From NCBI RefSeq assembly GCF_900044055.2, contig NZ_FCOX02000060.1, forward strand, positions 1-40,848: DNA of 40,848 nt, in the 5' to 3' direction. Each line of letters starts with the position of its first letter. Within the stretch, counting starts at the first letter, position 1. The position numbers and the translations under genes were made by a program. This document shows positions 34,726 through 40,848 of the stretch, one piece after another. The DNA comes from Caballeronia calidae. Lineage in GTDB: Bacteria > Pseudomonadota > Gammaproteobacteria > Burkholderiales > Burkholderiaceae. The notes beneath the pieces are model-generated. The model saw only the letters and a program-made list of their open reading frames with translations, had not been told where the DNA came from and did not search any database.

Positions 34726-35808
34726 ATGAACGTTGCCAGGACATCATCCCTATGTGCGCGTCACAGGTTCGATCGGCAGGGGTGGCGCGCCGTGTCGGCG
34801 TGGCTTGCGGCTGTCTGCGCCGCATGGACGATCGATGCCCTCGTTTCGCCCGCGCACGCGGAGCCTGTCACGACCTATCGCGGGATCTGCAACGCATCGG
34901 CGGGTGTCGATATCGGGGCGGGCCACTTCGTTGTGGGCGATGACGATATCGACTCGCTCGTCGTCTATCAGTACGGAAAGCCCGACGTCGTCGACGAAGT
35001 CAAGATCGGCGATTACCTCAACGGCGCGGCCAGCAAGGACGACGAAGCGGATATCGAAGGCGCCGCGAGAATCGGCGACCGGATCTACTGGATAACGTCG
35101 CACTCGGGGAAGAACGGCGAGCCACGCCCAACGCGGCAGCACTTGTTCGCGACGCGTATCGTCATGAAGGACGCCGTGCCCACCGTCGTACCACTCGATA
35201 CGAAGCCATACGACAAGCTGTTGAGCGCACTTGCCTCGGACAGCCGCTTCGAAGAACTGAAAAGGGCAATGAGCAAGGGCGCGGAAGAAGATCACGGCTT
35301 CAACATCGAAGGACTGGCCGCCACTCGCAATGGCGGCTTGCTGATCGGTTTCAGAAACCCGCTCGTGGCGAAGAGCGGCAGTCGGAAGGGGCGCGAGGCG
35401 CTCGTGCTCGAACTCAAGAATCCGGCCGACGTCCTGGAACGCGGCGCCAAACCCGAATTCGGCGATCTGATCCGGCTCGATCTCGGCAAGCGGGGCGTGC
35501 GGAGTATCGAGCTCATCGACGGCGAGTATTTCATCGTCGCGGGGCCGTTCGACGCAGGCACGCCCGGAGATCCCGCATCGCGATTCTCCATCTTCAGGTG
35601 GAACGGTTCGCCGCACGCGAAGCCCAGCCACTGGAAGGACATCGAGCCGTCCACCTTTCATGCGGAGGGACTGTTCGAGATCGCAGGCACGCGGAAGATC
35701 TATCTGTTGAGCGACGATGGCGACGAACAGCGCATCTGCAAGAAAGGTCCCGACAAGAAGAAAACGACCAGCGACAAAACCTTCCGGGGGATGGCAGTGG
35801 AGCGATGA
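34726..35808 (+). CDS. Secreted DUF3616-like protein
   Basis: This 360-aa protein has a long signal peptide (cleavage after AHA, about residue 46) and a predicted beta-propeller-like body of the DUF3616 type: DDDIDSLVVYQYGKPD, DEADIEGAARIGDRIYWITS, GFNIEGLAATRNGGLLIGFR, RSIELIDGEYFIVAGPF and HAEGLFEIAGTRKIYLLSDD. The repeated EG-LA/AA-Gxx-hhhhh pattern resembles propeller blades of periplasmic phytase or esterase-like proteins. The function is unknown. ATG 34726 has a weak GGTGAG site; the frame is open upstream. It is convergent with the ABC transporter gene. Confidence 0.72.
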   Translation: MNVARTSSLCARHRFDRQGWRAVSAWLAAVCAAWTIDALVSPAHAEPVTTYRGICNASAGVDIGAGHFVVGDDDIDSLVVYQYGKPDVVDEVKIGDYLNGAASKDDEADIEGAARIGDRIYWITSHSGKNGEPRPTRQHLFATRIVMKDAVPTVVPLDTKPYDKLLSALASDSRFEELKRAMSKGAEEDHGFNIEGLAATRNGGLLIGFRNPLVAKSGSRKGREALVLELKNPADVLERGAKPEFGDLIRLDLGKRGVRSIELIDGEYFIVAGPFDAGTPGDPASRFSIFRWNGSPHAKPSHWKDIEPSTFHAEGLFEIAGTRKIYLLSDDGDEQRICKKGPDKKKTTSDKTFRGMAVER

Positions 35809-35880
35809 GCAAGTCGACGAGCGAGGTTCGGATCGAATGGTCCTTCGGTCATCCGGCCTGGCAAGCGCCCTTGCTCATTC

Positions 35881-35919
35881 GATGGACGGCAGACCCGAAT
35901 GTAACGGGAGCCGTCCATC
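35881..35919. terminator. Probable bidirectional terminator between convergent genes
   Basis: A perfect 10-bp stem (GATGGACGGC and its complement) continues past a small bulge into a 4-bp CCCG/CGGG stem with a 7-base loop. It sits in the 114-bp gap between the convergent DUF3616-like and ABC exporter genes, ending 3 bp from the exporter stop. No T-tract follows. Confidence 0.6.
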
Positions 35920-35922
35920 ACA

Positions 35923-37761
35923 TCACAAACCCAACGCTCCTGAACCGGCTCGCAAAGAGTCGATCTGATCGCGAAAGACGTCAGGGCCCGTCGTGGCCAA
36001 GGGTATCTCTCCGAACTGCAGTGCCGCGAGCTGCGCATAAAGCGGGGAACTCTGCAGAAGCTCTGCGTGACGCCCCTGCGCGACAATGCGCCCGTGATCC
36101 AGCACGACGATGCGGTCCGCTCGCTGCACAGTGGCAAGGCGATGAGCAATGACGAGCGTAGTGCGGTTCAGCGCGGCGTTGTCCAGCGCGGTCTGTACGA
36201 GCCGCTCGCTCGCGGCATCGAGCGCGCTCGTCGCTTCGTCGAGCAGAAGGATTGGCGGGTTCTTGAGAATCGCGCGCGCGATCGCCAGGCGCTGACGTTG
36301 GCCGCCGGAGAGCCGCACTCCCCGCTCGCCCAGAAACGTCTCGTAACCTTGCGGCAGTTCCTCGATAAAGCCGGCGGCGGCAGCCATCTCCGCGGCGCGT
36401 TGCACTTGAGCGAGCGTTGCGTCGGGCATCCCGTAGCGGATGTTGTCGAGCACACTGCCCGAAAAAATCACCGATTCCTGCAGCACGACGCCGATCGCCT
36501 CGCGCAATGAGGTTAGCGATACCTGATCGGTCCGCACACCGTTGATCAGTATCTCGCCGGACTGCGGATCGTAAAACCTCAGCAGCAGTTGAAACAGCGT
36601 GGTCTTGCCCGCGCCCGACGGCCCGACCAGCGCGACGTGTTCACCCGGGCGCACATCGAGTGAAAAGCTGGAGAGCGCGGCGATGCCGGGACGCGACGGA
36701 TAGGAGAAGCCTACGTCGTGAAACCGGATGCCGTTCCCACGCGCCGGCAACGGGACGGGCGACTCGGCTTCCACCACGGGTGAGCGCGCGGCCAGCACTT
36801 GCAATAGCCGTTCCGTTGCGCCCGCAGCCCGCTGCAGATCGCCCCATACTTCGGCGACGGCTCCCACGGCACCCGCCGTGAAAACTGCATACAGGATGAA
36901 CTGGGAGAGCTGGCCGGCTGTCATGTGGCGAGCCAGCACTTCCTGAGCGCCGAGCCAGAGCACGAACACGATGGCGGCGAAGACGGACACGATCACGACT
37001 GCGGTCATCAAGGCGCGTGCCCGAATGCGTGCGAGCGCCGTATCGAAGGCCGCTTCCACGGCCCCGCCAAAGCGATTCGCCTCATGGGTCTCGTGCGTGT
37101 ACGACTGCACGGTCGGCATCGCATTGAGCACTTCGCCCGCCAGCGCACTTGCGCTCGCGACCTTGTCCTGGCTCGCGCGCGAAAGTTGCCGCACGCGCCG
37201 TCCGATGATGACGATGGGCGCGACCACCACGACCAGCGCAACGACGATGTAGCTGGACAGCTCCGCGCTCGTCGTGAACAGCATCGCAACGCCGCCGACG
37301 ATCAGCAGGATATTGCGGAGTCCAAGCGACAGGCTCGTACCCACGACGGTCTGGATCAGCGTCGTGTCGGTCGTGAGCCGCGACAGCACCTCGCCCGTCT
37401 GCGTGGTCTCGAAGAATTGCGGGCTCATCTTCATCACGTGGTCGTAGACGGCGCGCCGTAAATCGGCCGTGACCCGTTCGCCGAGCCACGACACCCAATA
37501 GAAGCGCAGCGCGGCAGCGGCGGCGAAGATCAGCGAGACGACGAAAAGCGCGATGAAATAGCGATCGATATGCGTGCGGTTGCCGCTCGCGAAGCCGCGG
37601 TCGATCAGGTACTTGAACGCCACCGGAATCGCCAGCGTCGCACCCGCCGACGTCAGGAGCGCCAGGAACGCGCACGCCCAGCGTCCCGCATAAGGGCGCA
37701 GGAACGGAAGCAAAGCGAAAAGCGGAGCAACCCTTCGGGGTCGCGCAGCGGCATCGGTCAT
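35923..37761 (-). CDS. ABC exporter (half-transporter, MsbA/BmrA-like)
   Basis: This 612-aa protein fuses a six-helix exporter membrane domain (about 25-320) to an ABC ATPase (about 345-585) with Walker A GPSGAGKTT, signature LSGGQRQRLAIARAI, Walker B LLLDEATSALD and switch HRL. As a homodimer it would export lipids, peptides or drugs. The NRPS gene on the other side of a 1.2-kb gap makes export of the peptide product, or of a siderophore, the likely job, though this is inference. ATG 37761 fits the family start; the gene is complete. Confidence 0.9.
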   Translation of the reverse strand: MTDAAARPRRVAPLFALLPFLRPYAGRWACAFLALLTSAGATLAIPVAFKYLIDRGFASGNRTHIDRYFIALFVVSLIFAAAAALRFYWVSWLGERVTADLRRAVYDHVMKMSPQFFETTQTGEVLSRLTTDTTLIQTVVGTSLSLGLRNILLIVGGVAMLFTTSAELSSYIVVALVVVVAPIVIIGRRVRQLSRASQDKVASASALAGEVLNAMPTVQSYTHETHEANRFGGAVEAAFDTALARIRARALMTAVVIVSVFAAIVFVLWLGAQEVLARHMTAGQLSQFILYAVFTAGAVGAVAEVWGDLQRAAGATERLLQVLAARSPVVEAESPVPLPARGNGIRFHDVGFSYPSRPGIAALSSFSLDVRPGEHVALVGPSGAGKTTLFQLLLRFYDPQSGEILINGVRTDQVSLTSLREAIGVVLQESVIFSGSVLDNIRYGMPDATLAQVQRAAEMAAAAGFIEELPQGYETFLGERGVRLSGGQRQRLAIARAILKNPPILLLDEATSALDAASERLVQTALDNAALNRTTLVIAHRLATVQRADRIVVLDHGRIVAQGRHAELLQSSPLYAQLAALQFGEIPLATTGPDVFRDQIDSLRAGSGALGL

Positions 37762-38987
37762 GAAGACTCCTGCGAGGATCGGCTATGAGTGGATAGGGAC
37801 ATCCGTGGCGCTGGTCGTGGCCGGTTCATCGCTACGTCGGATTGTCGTCTTTTCTCGTCGGCACGTCACCGTGACGATTTCGCTTGAAGCAAGTTGCGCG
37901 TTCCGGCAGATACGCCGGCGTGCATCAGGCCGGACGGCAGCCATGTAGAGCAGTCTGACGCGCAAGCATTAGCGGCGAGTTAACATCAGCCGCTGGTTTG
38001 CCGGCTCTTCTTTTCCAACCGCGCGTTGGTGCGTGGCAAGCCATCCGATCGAAGTGCGTTGTCGGAGTTTTGTCGAAACGGCAGATGCGCCGCGTCGCGA
38101 CGATGATCCGAAGCCGCGCATATCAAATAAAGTTACCGCATGTTTTGGCCGACACTCACGAGCATCGTCGACATGCGGCATGCATAAGCACTGTGCTTCC
38201 AGGCTCGCGTTTTTCCGCACCTCGGACTCGAAATCTTCCCCGGCCGCGCATCGCTCGATGCGACGCACATCTAAGTGCCGTTGCCTGTAGCGAAAGCCGC
38301 CGGTTCAGAAGTCACGCTTCTCGCGGAACACGTGGCGACCGCCTACTATGAACGTCAGGAGCGAATTCGGCCACCGGCGTGTGTCGCAACGCCCGACGCT
38401 CACGGGCCTTCGGCCAAGGCTCCTTCCAAGAACAGATTGCAGGAAGTGAAACGATGTCTTCGAACGACACCGCTTTGTGATGCGGTTCGCCACGAGACAC
38501 TGCGGCCGCGCCTTGCGGTTCGTGTCCGATTCGATCTCGTAGTCGTTGCACACCGTGCCCCGTCGAGCAATAACCGCACAGCCAGCACGTAAGTAAGCGA
38601 CTCCATGACGCCCGTCTTCATATGAGGATTGACACGCTATGCCCTCTACCGGTAGCAGCAATCAACCCCGGCGCGGCCTGCTCCACGATTCGACCGGACG
38701 CGAACGCCGCGCGCAGCACGATGGTGGTCCACCTGTGTCACTGCCGTCGTCGTTCGCTGTATCGCAATGACCGTCGCGACCGGCCGGGGAAACAGGCCGG
38801 TCGATGAACCTCCCCTTGCCAACAGGCATTGCTGTGGTAGCGCGTCCTGACGTCGCCGTGGCCCTCACTATCCGCTAACAAACCGGCGTCACACTGGCTT
38901 CGTTGTTAGTCCGGTGTGGTGATGACTGTCGTCGGCCGTCAACCATTTCTCGCCCTGTTGCGCAACTTAGGCGTTTCAACTGGCCCA
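37762..38987. other. 1.2-kb divergent region between ABC exporter and NRPS genes
   Basis: No gene can be supported here. Several open frames of 60-118 codons exist on both strands but have low-quality, Arg-rich translations and switch frame, so the part at about 38300-38660 may be decayed coding DNA. A hairpin lies at 38777-38803 and a GTTGCGCAAC palindrome at 38958-38967, just before the NRPS start. No Fur-box-like sequence and no MbtH-like frame were seen. Confidence 0.5.
38777..38803. promoter_or_regulatory. Hairpin in the NRPS upstream region
   Basis: A perfect 9-bp stem CGACCGGCC/GGCCGGTCG with a 9-base loop lies 184 bp before the NRPS start. It may end an upstream transcript or belong to the NRPS leader; no T-tract follows. 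Confidence 0.4.
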
Positions 38988-40848
38988 TGAAAAATCCTTC
39001 GCTCCTTCCCGCCCAATTGGGGATCTTCTTTCGGCAGCATGTCGATTTGCGTGATCCGCGCTTCAACGTGGCCCAGTTGACAGAGATCGTCGGACCGCTC
39101 GATGTCGATGCCCTGCAAGCGGCGCTGCATCAGACCATCTCGGACACGGAGGCGATGCAGGTCCGGCTGCTCGATACGCATGCATTGCCCCGCCAGGTGC
39201 TGGACGAGCCAGTGGACTTCACGCTGCGGGTTATCGATGTCAGCGACGCCGCCGATCCGTTGCAGGCGGTCGAGGCACATGTCAGAACCGCGATGAGCAC
39301 TGCCATCCATCTGAATCAGTGGCCCTTGTTCGAAATCCTGCTGTACAAGGCCGCCTCGGAAAGGTTCTTTCTGTTCCAGCGCATCCACCATGTCGCGTTC
39401 GACGGGTTTTCCTTCCTTCTATTCACGCAGCGGCTCGCAAGCGTCTATTCGGCGCTGATCGACGGGCATCTGCCTGCGCCGTCCGGTTGGGGGCGTCTGT
39501 CTGATCTGATCGCAGACGATGCGGCCTATCGTGCTTCCCCTGCCCTCGAAAAGGACCAGCAATTCTGGCGCGACTATCTGGCGGGATGCCCCGAGCCGGC
39601 GACCCTTGCCGAGCGGACCGCGCGCGCGTCGCATGCCTCGTCCGATGCGGTGTCGGCGGCCGCGCAGACGCGCCTGTCGCCGGAAATCGCAATGCGCCTG
39701 CGCCAGACCGCCCGGCGCAACGACGCCACCGGGCCACAGTTCGTCACGGCTGTCATGGCCGCCTTCGTGGCGCGCATGAGCGATCAGCCGGAAGTCGTGC
39801 TCGGGTTGCCCGTTACGGCCCGCGTCGGACGAGTCGCCAGGAACGTACCTGGCATGATGTCCAATATCCTCCCGCTGCGGCTGGCCGTGAGTGAAGGTTC
39901 AAGCATCACGGATCTGCTCGAGCATGTCGCCCGGCAGAGCCGTCGCGTGCTGCGTCACCAACGCTACCGGTTCAAGGATATGCGCCGTGACGCACGGCGC
40001 CTCGATGCGGGCGAGCTGCTGTTCGGGCCTATCGTGAACATCATGCCCGAATTCACCAGTGCGCTGAATTTCGCGGGCTGCCGGATCGCTTCGAATCGCT
40101 GTTTTGCCGGCACGCCCGATGATCTGTCGCTGATCGTGCATGACGAAGGAGAAGACGGTGGCCTTGAATTGCAGTTCGAAGCCAATCCGTCGCTCTATAC
40201 GCGCGAGTCGGTAGAGACGCATTTGCGGCGCTTCACGCATCTGCTCGGCGAGATTCTGGACGCGCCGGAAGCGCCGCTGAATCGGATGGATCTCCTTTTG
40301 CCCGGCGAGCGAGCGCTGCTGCTCGAGCGCTGGAACGACACGGCTGCGGCTTATCCCGAACATCTGTGCATCCATCAGCTGTTCGAACAGCAGGTTCAAC
40401 GGACGCCCGATGCAACCGCAGTCGTCTTCGAAGACGTGTCACTCACCTATGCGCAACTCAATGCGCGCGCCAACCGGCTTGCGCATCACCTGATCGGTCT
40501 GGGCGTGCGCCCGGAGACCCGTGTGGCCCTGTGCTTGGTGCGCAGCCACGAGCTGATCGTCGCGCTGCTGGCCATTCTCAAGGCGGGCGGCGCCTATGTG
40601 CCGCTCGATCCGGCCTATCCGGGCGAGCGCCTCACCCACATCCTCGACGATGCCGCGCCCGTGCTCCTTATCGCCGATGCACCCGGGCGGCAAGCGCTCG
40701 GCGATACCGGCGATCTGCCGGTCCTCGATCCGGTGTCCTTCCATGATGCCGCCGCCCAAAGCAACCACGACCACGATCCGATCGTGCCGGACCTGAACTC
40801 CCGTCACCTCGCCTACGTGATCTACACCTCCGGCTCGACCGGCAAACC
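38988..40848 (+). CDS. Nonribosomal peptide synthetase, 5' part (C-A...)
   Basis: The gene runs off the window after 620 codons with no stop. Residues 1 to about 440 are a condensation domain with the catalytic HHVAFDG (134-140), an early NPSLLPAQLGIFFRQHV and RNDATGPQFVTAVMAAF. From about 455 an adenylation domain begins: LTYAQLNARANRLAHHL, LLAILKAGGAYVPLDPAYP (A2) and YVIYTSGSTGKP (A3), the last at the window edge. The substrate-pocket residues lie beyond it. A C domain at the very N-terminus suggests either acylation of the first residue (lipopeptide-type start) or uptake of a chain from another protein. The start ATG 38988 has no strong Shine-Dalgarno but begins exactly at the domain. Confidence 0.93.

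Noticed and set aside
35805..36152. Frame starting with ATGA overlap after the DUF3616-like gene
   Set aside because: It runs antisense into the well-supported ABC exporter gene and becomes Arg-rich there.
38305..38661. 118-codon and 73-codon frames on the - strand in the NRPS upstream gap
   Set aside because: Protein-like stretches occur in different frames with no single intact gene and no ribosome-binding site; treated as possible decayed DNA only.
1..40848. CRISPR arrays, insertion sequences, tRNA or rRNA genes
   Set aside because: No regularly spaced direct repeats, transposase frames or RNA gene patterns were seen on reading both strands.

Overview
The window is GC-rich, gene-dense DNA. 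Codons end mostly in G or C, and many genes overlap by 4 bp (ATGA). Gene content suggests a Burkholderia-group betaproteobacterium (Paraburkholderia/Caballeronia-like) with methylotrophy-type C1 genes. The species call is inference; no rRNA or tRNA gene was seen.

Region 1 (about 376-9648, + strand) looks like one long operon. It holds fhcB-fhcA-fhcD-fhcC (the formyltransferase/hydrolase complex of tetrahydromethanopterin-linked formaldehyde oxidation), a cytochrome b561, pqqB-pqqC-pqqD-pqqE (PQQ cofactor synthesis) and a NarL/LuxR-type response regulator. Genes overlap or abut, except for gaps of 64 bp (fhcC to cytochrome b561) and 22 bp (pqqB to pqqC). No pqqA was found. A sensor histidine kinase faces the regulator on the - strand, and the two 3' ends overlap by 82 bp.

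Region 2 (10.7-15.0 kb) holds a TonB-dependent receptor (+), a secreted YVTN beta-propeller of a type that accompanies PQQ-dependent catabolism (-), and a secreted small protein (-). With region 1 this reads as a quinoprotein/C1 oxidation regulon: cofactor synthesis, sensing, outer-membrane uptake and downstream formyl-group oxidation. The alcohol or methanol dehydrogenase itself is not in the window.

Region 3 (15.1-25.5 kb) is a mix of single genes: a SulP anion transporter with STAS and cyclic-nucleotide-binding domains, a SphA/MetA-type outer-membrane protein, a small protein plus VOC protein pair, a short unknown protein, a J-domain protein, a two-helix membrane protein, a PhnZ-like HD-domain oxygenase, a potassium-channel-like protein, a SnoaL-like protein and a membrane GGDEF protein.

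Region 4 (25.6-35.8 kb) has a RhlE-type RNA helicase with codon use unlike its neighbours. Next is a LysR regulator divergent from an operon of two related cupins (one cytoplasmic, one exported) and a lipoprotein with two carboxymuconolactone-decarboxylase-like repeats. After these come a zinc-ribbon membrane protein, a His/Ala-rich protein, a Rieske protein with a long helical extension and a secreted DUF3616-type protein.

Region 5 (35.9-40.8 kb) is the edge of a nonribosomal peptide cluster: an ABC exporter (-) and, across 1.2 kb of apparently non-coding DNA, the start of an NRPS gene (+) that runs off the window within its first adenylation domain.
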